From contig OZ023267.1 in the NCBI GenBank assembly GCA_964006375.1, forward strand, positions 14,418,846 through 14,482,845: a stretch of 64,000 bases of DNA, read 5' to 3'. The notes under the pieces are model-generated. The model worked only from the letters and a program-made list of their open reading frames with translations. It was not told the origin of the DNA and did not search any database. The position numbers and the translations under genes are program-made. Shown in pieces: positions 1-10,854 of this stretch. Numbering within the stretch: the first letter of the stretch is position 1; every line of letters begins with the position of its first letter. Source of the stretch: Tillus elongatus. Its lineage: Eukaryota > Arthropoda > Insecta > Coleoptera > Cleridae.

Positions 1-193
1 TTCTCGTTTTGAAGTTGTAAACCGGTCCTATCGTTTTGGCATTATCGAAGTCTATTTTGTGTCCTGTATGAATATGATGCATGGCCAGCGCCGATGAGGG
101 GTCGGATTTTCTAACTACGAGAGTGTGTTCATATATTCTATTGTGGACGCGTCAATTTGTTTGTCCTACATAAGTTCGTAGGACAAACCTGTC
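1..193 (-). pseudogene. Penelope-like element GIY-YIG endonuclease fragment
   Basis: Read on the minus strand, this edge fragment gives one frame with a single stop (TGA at 152-154). It contains RTYVGQT, then RIYEHT, then SALAMHH and TGHKIDF. That order (YVGQT strand, R..EH helix, SALA.H, GHKIDF) is the pattern of the C-terminal GIY-YIG nuclease of Penelope-like retroelements, which nicks DNA for target-primed insertion. The part before YVGQT is missing and the element leaves the window at base 1. It is a dead remnant. A second, better GIY-YIG relic on the same strand lies at 3336-3760. Confidence 0.6.
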
Positions 194-339
194 AAAAAGT
201 GACTCGATATATATTTAAATAGGTTGGCAGAAAACATTATCAAATAATATTTATTTTTATTGTTCACAAGTTTACATTCGTCGGAGGTACACAGTGCCTT
301 ATTTATAAGCGTGAGGCAAGCCACACATAACTACGGAAA

Positions 340-660
340 AGAAAGACAGCATAATTTGGAATCCAGGCGTCTTTTTTTGAGGCAAACATATCTGTTATAA
401 TGTCGCCTTCAATATTTATGTTCCTGTTCATTAGAGCCAAACGGTCGAGTCTTGTTTCACTTCTTGAATTTCTGAAGTACTTTTTGATTCTCCTCAAACT
501 AGAAAAGTTCGTTTTGGTGGATGCTATAGTCACAGGTAAAATGCAAAATATTTTGAACAACCCTCTAATAATGGGAAAAAATTATTCAGAACATTTCCTT
601 GGTGCTTCGAAACAATTATTTGTGGCGTCTTTTTCATTTAACCAATTAAATCTATAAAAT
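340..660 (-). pseudogene. hAT-type transposase C-terminal dimerisation domain relic
   Basis: The minus-strand frame reads ILPVTIASTKTNFSSLRRIK, then YFRNSRSETRLDRLALMNRN and finally DIITDMFASKK. This matches the hATC signature: hydrophobic stretch, PVT.A..E.(S)FS.L..IK, then S..RL..LA.L.I, and a closing helix ending FA..K. The usual glutamate of the AERSFS motif is lysine here. Upstream codons as far as about 660 stay in the same style but include a stop. The catalytic RNase H-like core is absent, so only the domain that pairs transposase monomers survives. Its relationship to the hAT superfamily is inferred from motif order only. Confidence 0.5.
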
Positions 661-1199
661 ATGTTATTCCAAGAACTTTTTCCATTATAAATATAGTGAT
701 TAGAAATGGAAAGCTACGAAGTGATTTGTGTAACTGATTAGCAGATTTGTCATGTTCTTCTGACATGACTTCTTCCAATGCACTTACAATTTCAAAGAAG
801 CCATCAACAAATATTTAAATCGATTCGTGTCTGTCCACCCAACGCAAATTTAACATCCGTGGTTAAAAAATTTCGGGGAGGGGGAGCACAGGCCCCTAGT
901 ACTACGACACTGCTTAATAAATATACCAATTATTTCAGCAAATTAGATACCGATGCAACATACTCGATAAAGGCACATCTGCTGATTCTCAAGGTAGCTT
1001 CTTAAACATTTAATTGTTACTTTTCTGACAATCTTAAGCCATAACACATTTCAAACTTTAAATAAACTTTAAAGCTCTCGACATTTGCAAATTTCACTAA
1101 GAATGCAAATGTTTTTGTACTATATTTTCTGATCATGAAAGTAATAGTTATTCATCTGCGGGTTTCATTACTTGTAAGCGACAAAATCTTTTATTCGCA
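661..1199. other. unassigned, possibly degraded hAT sequence
   Basis: No convincing coding or repeat structure was seen. Short minus-strand stretches around 720-1000 could be more of the hAT relic but are broken in every frame. Confidence 0.3.
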
Positions 1200-1530
1200 G
1201 TCTCGATGTTCCAGGATGTACCTCTGGGCTCCAGGGTCCCGGGTTAAATTCCCAGGATAAACGTAAAATTATTTTTCAATACATACTGTAACTTAACATC
1301 AACCGAGGTTGTGGAATTGTGTTTGTTGAATGTATGCACGTTCCGCCCTTCGGGGGGAGGGTAAGCCGTCGGTCCGGTGTACCATGCGATGTTGAGCAGA
1401 TTAAATATCCATATCCTCCTTACAGAAAGATAATAGAGTCGGCAAAATTTCCAGGATATTGAGGTGAAACTTCTCCCTGTCGTCGGTGATTCTCCACAGT
1501 CGCGAAAAAAAACGACGTTAAAGAAACAAG
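1200..1530 (+). repeat. tRNA-derived SINE, copy 1
   Basis: A box-B-like motif (gtcccgggttaaattccc) near 1232 is followed by the shared body of this family: catcaaccgaggtt, cgttccgcccttcgg, gtaagccgtcggtcc, then a tail ending acgttaaagaaac. The same body occurs at 12125-12455, 43655-43955, 47809-48086, 48897-49174 (minus) and 63836-63975 (minus). The head is worn and the 5' limit is uncertain. Confidence 0.7.
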
Positions 1531-1874
1531 ATTTTAAAAAAAATTCTTTCATTTACTAAAATTCGTCGGTGAAACGCACTTGCCGAGACGATACTTCTCT
1601 GAACGACACTTTTTTCATTGATAAACCGTTTCAAAAAGTATGAAAATCAGTGGAGTGGAAGGTTGAACAGTAGGTGATATTTGAATTAGTTCTCAAACAG
1701 AACAATTTTAAACACAGGCGTAAAGATTATTTCTCTGGCTTCACGAATTATCTGCTCTACAGCCTGCTTCTTGCACCTTTTACGGCCGTAAATAATAGGC
1801 TTTTACAAAGCCTGAGGAAACGTATCTACGTCTCATTTCGCATGGAACCATTGCACACACAAATCAATCAAATG
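1531..1874. other. no feature seen
   Basis: AT-rich sequence between the SINE and the LINE fragment. Nothing recognisable was found. Confidence 0.3.
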
Positions 1875-2520
1875 TTTTCAGATAGCCAAGCTGATATACA
1901 GCCCCTTGGTTCCTACCGTTGCAATTCAAAAACGGTATGGAGCTGCAAAACTGTACTCAACGAACTGGGCAGCTGCAATAAGGAGTCACTGGTCTGGATA
2001 CCGGAGCACTCGGACCTTGGTGGCAATGTAGCGGGCGACCCGCTTACCAGGGTAGGGTCTCCGGGAGGACTTTATCGGACCAGAACCTGTGCTGAGAGTA
2101 TCCTCATGCACTGCAAAACGCATCCTAAAGACCTGGACAGGTGGAAAGACAAGCCAACAATATCAAAATCTTGCCGGGATTAGCACAACAAACTTCTAGA
2201 ACTATAATACAGACGACAACTGGGAACTGTGGTCGGACTTGCCGCTTGCGTCACCACATGAAGATAATTGGGGTCGGACAAGAAATTGAGTGCCTGGTGT
2301 GTATGAAGAGTGACGAAACAGCAGAGCACGTGCTATTTTCCTGTCCGGCTGCGGACAGAACAAGACACAACTTGCATCAGAAGACCTGGATCCACTTTCG
2401 CCCACAAAAGTTATCGATCTCTGTAAAAGGCTGGACTTGTTGAGTGAAATATCTAAGACAAATAGGCGTGAGAGTCGGAGTGGAGGGAACGCTATGCCCA
2501 CTCACAATATAATCTAACCT
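1875..2520 (+). pseudogene. LINE 3' end: RNase H tail and zinc knuckle, broken
   Basis: The first frame gives LVWIPEHSDLGGN and then AGDPLTRVGS. This is the end of a LINE-encoded RNase H, where families normally show WVPGHSG..GNE.AD.LA..GS. A frameshift near 2150 moves into ECLVCMKSDETAEHVLFSC, the C-x2-C...H-x4-C zinc knuckle that closes ORF2 of RNase H-bearing LINEs. The 3' untranslated part (gtcggagtggagggaacgct, then cccactcacaat and ctaacctacc) ends near 2520. The same 3' end occurs as a tiny nested insertion at 57880-57933. The copy is 5' truncated and inactive. Confidence 0.65.
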
Positions 2521-2525
2521 ACCTA

Positions 2526-2985
2526 GGATTGAACCGTTTCACCAAGAAAGGGCCCCAGGAATAAATGGGGCAAATTTATTTTTCTCTGACTTGATTTGAG
2601 TTATTTTTGAATTTATGAAAACTGAAAACATTTATTATATATAAATAAAAAATTCATCCTACAGTTAAACAAAAATGCAACTGTTTGCAAGCAGTGTGTT
2701 GGTAGTGCATTTGTCTGTTATGTGCAGCCTCGTTTAAAAATATGATTGTGCAGTAAACGAAGTCTATTAATATCAGTTTAACAGTTCACTGTGACATTTT
2801 AATCAGTAGTAATAGCAAGATTTATTGAGACAAAATTTTACAATACGTCACTTGACAAATAAGTTTTAAACTTGTTCTTGCACAAGATGTAATTTTGACA
2901 GCACACCTCCAAAAATTGATACTTAAAGCGTCACAATGACATTAATTTGAATTTTAACGTACCATAAGTACACTTGGAGAACCCA
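2526..2985. other. no feature seen
   Basis: AT-rich spacer. No ORF, inverted repeat or family match was recognised. Confidence 0.3.
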
Positions 2986-2989
2986 AATC

Positions 2990-3062
2990 ACCACAACACA
3001 TTTTAAAAGACCTGGCCATCGCTTCACTAACCAAGTTAGCGTCATCAGATGATGAAACATTA
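2990..3062 (-). ncRNA. degenerate hammerhead-like motif of a Penelope terminal repeat
   Basis: On the minus strand there is CUGAUGA, a hairpin CUAAC-UUG-GUUAG, then UGAAGCG where an active hammerhead needs GAAA. The position, downstream of a same-strand GIY-YIG relic (3336-3760), fits the terminal repeat of Penelope-like elements, which often carry hammerhead ribozymes. The broken GAAA box argues against activity. Confidence 0.35.
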
Positions 3063-3335
3063 TAAATACTTAAAAAACTAACATCAACTTATATACCGGA
3101 TCTTAGGTAAAGAGATCGAACTGAGATGGGAAACTAGTCGCAGGCAAATTTCACAGTGTATCGTATTTTTATTGCCGGACAAGGTCTTTGCGCTGTCCCA
3201 ACTACTTTATCTAAAAAGTGTCCATCTGTAATAGTTTTGAGAAGGTTCAACGACAGCTAAATTAACATCGATTCCTTTGGCGGCAATAACTGTATACTTA
3301 TGTTATCTTTAGAACGTGCCGAAAACGTGGGAATT

Positions 3336-3760
3336 TTATTTAACAAAGCAATCGATCAGGTGACTCGTAATTGGCGGTGGTGAAGCGATCATACAGTTTT
3401 TGTTATAACTATATTTCGCAATATATACACTTTCGAACCCGTTTAGCTGTCCTGGTATTCTAACATTTTTTATTAATTTCAGATTATCTTTATCAACGTG
3501 ATGATTATCCCAAATGTGTCGGGCGACGGAAGACTTATCTACAGTACCGTAACGTAATTGGGATAAGTGTTCTTTGAATCTAATTCCAATCGATCTTTTT
3601 GTTTGTCCGACGTATTTAAGATTACAATCTTTAAAACTTATTTCATAAATTCCCGACCACATCTCGCGGGAGGTCTAATTTTAAAGAAGGCAATAGTATG
3701 GGAAGGAAATCAAGATCCGGTCGTAGGAAAACGGAAAACATTATACATGATGCCATAGAA
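3336..3760 (-). pseudogene. Penelope-like element, GIY-YIG endonuclease domain
   Basis: An uninterrupted minus-strand stretch of 108 codons from 3662 begins MWSGIYEISFKDCNLKYVGQ and continues TKRSIGIRFKEH. It then has SSVARHIWDNHH and a closing FESVYIAKY. GIY and YVG are the name-giving motifs, R of IGIRF is the usual catalytic arginine position, and E of FESVYI fits the metal-binding glutamate. This is the C-terminal nuclease of Penelope-like retroelements, which combine a telomerase-like reverse transcriptase with GIY-YIG. About 100 bp upstream (to 3760) still looks coding, but no RT core is left. It probably belongs with the hammerhead-like motif at 2990-3062. Confidence 0.75.
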
Positions 3761-3918
3761 CTGTTAAGCAAAGAGCGAAAGCATTTGTAATTTGCACTTC
3801 GCGAAAATCAAGTGATCAGTGTAAATATCTACCATATCCTTTCAACCTGCAGTTTTACACTTTGTTTCTTCCATACTTAAAAACAATGTTTGTGATCAAT
3901 TATTTGTGTATCTCTCTC

Positions 3919-4019
<101 letters not shown>

Positions 4020-4228
4020 TTTGTTTTTTAAATTCTAACAATGTTTTAAGAAGTGTCTTGTCTTGTTTTTGTAGGTCTTGTAGATGTAAAGTACGTATCT
4101 GCAACCTTGATGGGATGCAAAACATTGTTGTTTCTGTTCTTAACCTGACAGTTTTCTCATAGTTCGGCTTTCGGTAAGATAACTGACAATTTTATGTATT
4201 GTGTACCGTAGGCTGCATGATTTTTAGT

Positions 4229-4266
4229 CTCCTGAAGAAGCGTCGAAGTAGACGCGAAATATAGAG
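4229..4266 (+). ncRNA. hammerhead-like motif
   Basis: CTC pairs with GAG (4264-4266) as a 3-bp stem I. CUGAAGA (4232-4238) is followed by one extra A and a perfect 5-bp stem II, GCGUC/GACGC (4240-4244 with 4251-4255). Then comes GAAA (4256-4259) and a very short AUAU stem III. The core letters fit the hammerhead consensus CUGANGA...GAAA. The extra A before stem II and the weak stem III make cleavage doubtful. The surrounding 4030-4390 has no coding potential and may be a Penelope terminal repeat. Confidence 0.4.
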
Positions 4267-4458
4267 CATCTTTGAGCAAAGAATGATTTTCTTGTCCGTT
4301 TTGAAAGAGGTTGGTAGCGCCTAATGTGATTTTCAGTTTATATGTACATATTATTAAAGTGTGGTGACTTTGGAATGTGACCATCTATTTAACAGTCTTG
4401 GATTTTAAAGTCTTTAAATTATGTTAGTGTTTAGCACAAGTCTGACTTTTTGTAATAT

Positions 4459-5107
4459 GTCGGCTGGGCAGAACGAGGTGACCCTCATCTGGGTGCCGGG
4501 TCACTCGGGGGTCAAAGGCAATGAAGAAGCTGACAGTCTCGCGAAGAGAGGGTCAGCAGAACCATTTATGGGACCAGAACCGGCTATGGGCGTGTCAAAG
4601 AGCACTGCCAGGGGAGCCATTAAGTCCTGGGTCAGAAACCAACACAAGGTGTACTGGGCGGACTGTCCAGGGCTCAGACATGGGAAGTCAATAATTGACG
4701 GACCCAGTTCAAAGAGAGCTGTGGAGCTGCTAAACCTTAGCAGAGGACAGCTCAGAAACACAACAGGTCTCTTGACGGGACACATGGCCGTCAAGAAACA
4801 CCTGCATAAAATGGGGCGGTTCGAAGGGGACCTCGCATGCAGACTCTGCGGCGAGGGGGAGGAATCAGCCCAGCACATCTTGTGTGAGTGTATAGCTCTG
4901 GACCGGAAAAGACAACTGATCTACGGTCACTCTAGACCGGAGACAGAGCAATATAAAACTTCACCCTACCAATCGCTGTGCAGACTAGTTCAAGGCACAG
5001 TGATTTTGGAATGGGTGGAGTAAGACTAAGGGTATGCACAATCAACCAAGGGTTGCGGTGCTATCGGGGCGGCAAGGCCGCGGACGAGCCCTGAGGGAAC
5101 AAAAAAA
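4459..5107 (+). pseudogene. LINE family alpha, 3' fragment, first tandem copy
   Basis: An open frame to 5023 reads [20 protein letters not shown], the end of RNase H with its last catalytic aspartate in GNEEAD. About 100 codons further on comes the zinc knuckle CRLCGEGEESAQHILCEC (C-x2-C-x8-H-x4-C). The stop is followed by a GC-rich 3' tail ending in an A-run near 5100. The copy lacks APE and RT because it is 5' truncated. Related copies are at 5122-5700, 24005-25755, 46155-47715 (minus) and 49265-50315. The immediate repeat of 591 bp to the right is discussed as a finding. Confidence 0.8.
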
Positions 5108-5121
5108 ATATGACATATTGC

Positions 5122-5700
5122 TGACAGTCTCGCGAAGAGAGGGTCAGCAGAACCATTTATGGGACCAGAACCGGCTCTGGGCGTGTCAAAGAGCACTGCC
5201 AGGGGAGCCATTAAGTCCTGGGTCAGAAACCAACACAAGGTGTACTGGGCGGACTGTCCAGGGCTCAGACATGGGAAGTCAATAATTGACGGACCCAGTT
5301 CAAAGAGAGCTGTGGAGCTGCTAAGCCTTAGCAGAGGACAGCTCAGAAACACAACAGGTTTCTTGACGGGACACATGGCCGTCAAGAAACACCTGCATAA
5401 AATGAGGCGGTTGGAAGGGGACCTCGCATGCAGACTCTGCGGCGAGGGGGAGGAATCAGCCCAGCACATCTTGTGTGAGTGTATAGCTCTGGACCGGAAA
5501 AGACAACTGATCTATGGTCACTCTAGACCGGAGACAGAGCAATATAAAACTTCACCCTACCAATCGCTGTGTAGACTAGTTCAAGGCACAGTGATTTTGG
5601 AATGGGTGGAGTAAGACTAAGGGTATGCACAATCAACCAAGAGTTGCGGTGCTATCGGGGCGGCAAGGCCGCGGACGAGCCCTGAGGGAACAAAAAAAAT
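5122..5700 (+). pseudogene. LINE family alpha, 3' fragment, second tandem copy
   Basis: This is nearly the same as 4531-5107, shifted by 591 bp, and starts inside the RNase H end (at tgacagtctcgcg). The frame from 5159 runs through the same zinc knuckle, with Met/Leu and Gly/Arg differences from the first copy. It ends in the same GC-rich tail and A-run, followed by atgacatattg, a string that also follows the first copy. It therefore arose either by local duplication or by a second truncated insertion at the same spot. Confidence 0.8.
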
Positions 5701-6214
5701 GACATATTGAACAATTTTCCACCACAGAACCTATTAATATTATCACATATAGCTCGGTGTTATGGTAATGTAATCCGTCAAACTATTTTGAAGGATTTTT
5801 TAAATTAAAATTCTATAATGCAATAATATAATTCTTAGTGGTGATGTATTGTCTATATTAATTTTTAACGAATCGTCACAAAAAAAAATGGATAGTAGAA
5901 AGGTCACGACATTGAACATTCAAAAAATTCACCTCGACAGCTAGAACAGTGATGGGACGATTTTGATAACATTTGGCAACTATGTTACTTTTGTTAATCG
6001 CTTGGATAAGTTCATTAGCTGGCATACCTGGAGGGAGAAGTTTTTCCAAGGTCCCATTAAAATGAATTACATCTAAAAATAATTATTTTTTTTAATTAGG
6101 TTTATGCGCATATTTCCTTTGCGAGGGCGGTACTTTGACAGATTAGTGCGCTATCAGACTTCTAAAAACTGTCTTCATAAACCTGCCTAGCACCACCTAC
6201 CCCCCCCCCCCATA
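5701..6214. other. spacer with a worn piece of dispersed repeat A
   Basis: Around 5945-6055 there is gggacgattttgat, then cttggataagttc and attagctgg. These match parts of repeat A near its (TA)n end (50490-50560). The rest is AT-rich with no recognised feature. Confidence 0.4.
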
Positions 6215-6925
6215 GCTGGTTGCACAAACCACAAGAAACATTTCTTGTTCACACACCCCCAATGAAGTTACGGGACCAGGAGTGAATAGGGGTGCTTGGC
6301 GAGGTAGGAAATAGAAGCAGAAAATGCAAAGAAAACAGGCTTGAAAGCTGTCTTTTTCACATCTTGAAGCCATATCTCCCTTAAACCTTGCCTACCCCGC
6401 ACAGCACCCATATTCCCCCAGGTGCCGTAACTTTTGGCGGGTATGAACAAGACATTTTTGTTGTGGTTTATTCAACGAGAGTGGTTGTATGCCCACGAGA
6501 GGGGAAGGAAAATCCCCACGAGAGGGGAAGGAAAATCTTCATGATGAAGCACCCAACCCCAATCTCCTACTGTCACAAGTTGAACCGGGGTGGGGGGTCC
6601 TGCTCGTCGTAGGCATTTTCCTTCCCCTCTCGTGTGCATACAACCACCCTCGTTACATAAACCACAAGAAAAATTCTTGTTCAACACCCCCACCCCCAAG
6701 AAAGTTACGGGACCTGGGGCGAATAGGGGTGCTGTGCGGGGTGGGCAGTGTTTAATGGGGGGCATGGCTTCAAATAAGACAACTTTTAAGCCGTTTTCTT
6801 CGCATTTTCGGCTCATATTACCTTTTTACAACCTACCCCGCTCAGCACCCCTATTCACTCCTGGTCACGTAACATCCTTGGGAGGTGTAAACAAGAAATG
6901 TTTCTTGTGGTTTTTGCATCCAGGA
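6215..6925. mobile_element. nested fold-back (MITE-like) elements
   Basis: Two fold-back units share arms. At 6217-6310 the sequence caaaccacaagaaacatttc ... ttacgggaccaggagtgaat reappears inverted at 6380-6475. It appears again at 6655-6750 with its inverse at 6835-6925. Between them an outer inverted pair, tggttgtatgc + cacgagaggggaagg, sits near 6480 and 6625. Chance open frames in both directions come from these GC-rich arms. Another copy, split by later insertions, has its ends at 33330-33412 and 34160-34270. Confidence 0.65.
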
Positions 6926-7670
6926 AGTGTCCTAGTAATGTTTCTGAAAACAATTTTTTGAAAAGCGTTCGGGAGCTAATCTGCAAATTCACCGAAATGT
7001 TTTTTAATTTTTTTATTTGTTTACACATTCCAGTAACTTTTCACAAATCCACAACACGCTCACAAACAAATTTATTGAAATTTGGACAGGGCATCCTCAG
7101 TCGGGTAGCTAGTAAAATATAAAATTAAGATTACCGCACAGGCGCATGAGGCCCTGGGCAGGCCTCGGCAATGCAGATATTGTGTATCTTCTAAAATTAA
7201 TAGTAATTAATTACTGACAATTCAAAAAAGAGGTAAATGGTAAACTCTATGGTAAATTAATTTATGAAGGCAAGGAAAGTTGCGCTTTAAACGAACATTT
7301 CTTTATTCATTAGGAATACTAAAAAACATGATTCAGAATTTAAGTGTGATTTTTTTAACACAAGACTGAATTTTTTTTACCTAAGAGTGTGATTTTTTCT
7401 ATTTCCGAATATGTTTTCAATTTTCGTATCTTATTTTTGTGTTTATGTTAATTCCAAAAATAAAAAATATAATTTTATGCGCTATTTCCATCCCTTTCTT
7501 AGGATGGTGAATGGGGGGCCTCCAGATCAGTTTGTGCCTGGGGCCCCACAAAGACATGATCCGCTACTGATTAGGCTCTTATAAGGTTACAATTGAACCT
7601 TTTATTTTATTCTTAAAAAATTGATTTAGATTGCATTTAGGTGTAAGAAAAAATGTGATTGTCATCAATA
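6926..7670. other. no gene seen
   Basis: AT-rich DNA with two short GC-rich patches (about 7145-7185 and 7510-7560) that resemble TE debris. No frame or repeat could be assigned. Confidence 0.3.
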
Positions 7671-9141
7671 CAGTGTGCCCCAAACTGGATGGGAATGTAT
7701 TGCTATATCCGTTATTATTAGAGATAGGGAGACGGCTAAATTAGCAATGTTTTGTGGAATTTCATCCTCGTTCCAAATATGACTTGTATTTTGCCCTGCC
7801 TCTTTTCGTTTTCGAGTTATTTTGAAAAAAATAAAATTTGTCAATTTCTTTTTTCTTCAATATCTAAGTAGGCGTTGATCTGACATGTCTAAGACTTGCA
7901 CATTATCAGGACACTTTTTACAGTGTAATCATTTTGTGCCATCCTCAACTTTGGATCGTCATTTGTTTTTGAGCTATAGGTATCAACATTTGTTTTTATT
8001 ATGGCAGTCATATTGAATTTGTTGTTCATGTGACAGCCTGTGAAAAGAGCTTTCCAATGATGTACAACATGCTTGAGAAATCTTGTAATTGCACTGACAA
8101 TTTTGAGAAAAACCGTTTTAAGGATAGTAGGCAATGAAATTCAATACTAGAAAACAAATGACAAAAAAAAGTGTTCAAAAAGCAGTAGGCCTTGGAGTCT
8201 AACAATAGACTTCTACTTTCAACATAATTTTCTGTAATGATTCAAGATAAAAAATATTGTGATTTAATTTAGAATACTTAATTAGGTAATAATGAAACAA
8301 TTTCATAACGAAACCCGGTAATAACAAACAGAAACTTAAACTCCACAAAACAACACAATTAAAAACGGAACTCGACAAATAATAAAATAGATAAACTTAA
8401 AAATACACTAAATAGAAAATTGTTCAATATGGCCACCGTTTTGTTCAATGCACTTTATACACTTTTTTGAAACATGCCTGCAAACTGTGGTGAGGGTGTT
8501 TTGGTTAATATGATTTAGAGCTTCCGTGATTCTGTTTCGTAATTCATTGATATTTTGTGGTGGATCGAATTTATACACATCATTCTTTAGAGTACGCCAA
8601 AAATAAAAATCCATGGGTGTTATATCAGGACATCGAGCACACTTTGAAGACTTTTTTTGTAATTTGTTTTATGGTATTGTATTTCATAGCCTACTATCCT
8701 CAAAACGCTTTTTCTCAAAATTGTCAGTGCAATTACAAGATTTCTAAAGCATGTTGTACATCATTGGAAAGCTCTTTTCACAGGCTATCACATGAGCAAA
8801 AAATCCAATATGGCTGCCATAATAAAAACAAACGTTGATACCTGTAGCTCAAAAACAAATGACAATCCAAAGTTGAGAATAGCACAAAAAGATTACTGTG
8901 GAAAAAGTGTCCTGATAATGTGCAAGTCTTAGACATGTCAGATCAACGCCTACTTAGATATTGAGGAAAAATAAATCGACATTTTTTTTTCAAAATAACT
9001 CGACGAAAATAGGCAGGGCAAAATACAAGTCATATTTGGAACGAGCATGAAATTCTACAAAACCTTGCTAATTTAGCAGTCTCCCTATTTCTAATAATAA
9101 CGGAGATAGCACTACATTCCCATCCAGTTTGGGACACACTG
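7671..9141 (-). mobile_element. Tc1/mariner element with ~460-bp terminal inverted repeats
   Basis: The element begins CAGTGTGCCCCAAACTGG and ends with the near-inverse CCAGTTTGGGACACACTG. Both ends are flanked by TA, the target duplication of the Tc1/mariner superfamily. The arms extend about 460 bp inward (7671-8130 against 8688-9141), including a shared block around gaaaagagctttcca. The middle keeps only the C-terminal end of a transposase (8408-8640, minus). It is therefore an internally deleted element, mobile only if a full transposase is supplied. Confidence 0.8.
8408..8640 (-). pseudogene. mariner-type transposase, C-terminal remnant
   Basis: The minus strand reads CPDITPMDFYFWRTLKNDVY and, some 35 residues later, KKCIKCIEQNGGHIEQFSI. 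The third catalytic acidic residue of Tc1/mariner transposases sits in this SPDL.P.DF context and is present here as D. The ending C(I/V)E..GGH.E.. is typical of DUF4817-type mariner proteins. The N-terminal DNA-binding domain and the first two catalytic residues are lost. Confidence 0.75.
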
Positions 9142-10850
9142 TATAGTGTTCTGTTGGCAAGTATGTATTTCAACAAAATTACAGATGTCCTCGAATGCCC
9201 TTATATTCAGCAAAGAAAAATATTCAAAACGTGATTTATCATTTGATTTTTCAAATTTTAAAACCAAGTGAATAATTTGTTTTATCAGTAATTTGGCTTA
9301 ATTTTAGTCAATTGTCTTAAACATTTATATTCGTTATGGCCTGCTAAGAATATTTGTTTATATATGTTCTCTATACAGGTTATATTCGTCATTTTTCAGA
9401 TACATTATAAAATTACTATACTATAGGTAAACCTTTTACAAAAGTACGAGTTTGAAAATAATAAAAGCTTCTCATGCACATATATGAAACTGAAAACACT
9501 ATTGGATGAACATGCCGATGATTTGAAAGAATAATGTGTTTAATAAGTGATGATTTAAATTCAGGGATTTGCATATATTATTGCTATATAAATAATAAAC
9601 TTAAGGTAGGTACAATAGATGAAATGTTGATCTAAAGGATGACAGGATATTTTGGATAGTTCCTCTTTTTGAGGCATTATTTGTTAATTGGCAACAATTA
9701 TCCTTATTTGCAGCAGGTTGGTGGTCTTAAATGATGTTAGCAACACAAACAAAAGCATGCAAGGCAAACTTGATGAAGAGAGGATCAAAGCTGATGAGGA
9801 CGATTGTACTCGCATGTGTGTAGGCAGAGGGTAAATATAAATATTTACCTTGCGTTTAACCACCTGCTACAACTAGGAATATCACTTGATGTAAGTTTAT
9901 GTTTTCCACAGACAATTTGTGACGAATGACACTGTTTCACGTGCTCAAACAAACACAAATTCGTAACGACTGTAACGTGCTTATAATACATCTCATATGT
10001 CGCCTCTATCAGCTAGCTTATCCGCCCGCGGTGTTCGCTGAACTAAAACATTCAAACACTCCCAGCGCGAATTTACCTTTTATACGGGCTATTTTTAGTC
10101 CTTGATGTCATGTAGCGCCCGCACGATTGGACGGCCATGACATCATGACGCAAGCTCATTGGTTGGAACCGTCGCCGATTGAATGTATTTAAGATCTAAC
10201 GCGCCCGCCAATGTGAATATTAAGATTGAAAACAAACGAACTTTTAACGCCTTTTTTTATCGATACGATTATAATTTTACATACATCAAGTTGTCTTTAA
10301 CCATAACCACTGACATGTGTCTTGTGTCTTATTATATGTAACAAGTAAAAGAGCTTTTGCAGTTTGCAGAGCGCTCGTTTCATTTCTACGATTTGTGAAT
10401 CGAGATCGCTGGTCACTTGATTGTTATCAGATGCATAGTAAAACCGCAACCGGAACTTGGTGCCAGGTATTTGAGATCGTAAATGCAATTTAATTTTTAT
10501 TGTTTACTTTATTGATTCATGTAGCGTTGTAAATTTTAAATTACAACGTTTTAGTATGCATGAAGTACTTTATTCTTTAGTTAGTTATTCCTATTCGAGA
10601 TAAAAGCTGATAGGGACGATTAAAAATTGAAGTACCTGCATACTTGGGCACGTTATATTGCATAAACGACCACAATACCATAGATGCAGAACAAATTGAG
10701 TTTATAACGCAGGGTAACAATAAATTTATACGTTTGTGTGGTCGCATATTATTTTGCAGGCGACTAGGTATTAGGTTGATAAATTTATACGGTTCTCTTT
10801 AGAAGCAAGTTTTAAAATTTGAATATTTTAGTCTGCTTTACACCTGATTT
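9142..10850. other. unassigned; contains a promoter-like island
   Basis: Most of this is AT-rich without features. From about 10010 to 10230 the base composition is richer in CpG and includes ATTGG and CATTGG (CCAAT-type) boxes, tgacatcatgac (CRE-like) and a TATA-like gtatttaag near 10188. It could be an old LTR or a promoter, but no LTR partner or linked gene is visible. A 63-codon minus-strand frame at 10297-10488 is not recognised. Confidence 0.3.
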
Positions 10851-10854
10851 AGAG

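Noticed and set aside
4459..5120. Inverse words aatatgtc and gacatatt at the two edges of the first LINE alpha copy
   Set aside because: Only 8 bp and AT-rich, so chance is likely. LINEs do not need inverted flanks.
6268..6961. Several Gly/Pro-rich ORFs in both directions
   Set aside because: They fall on the arms of fold-back elements and have no family features.
10297..10490. Possible LTR primer-binding site (tggcaccaagttccgg on minus) and gag-like frame
   Set aside because: No LTR pair, no pol domains and only a loose match to a tRNA 3' end.
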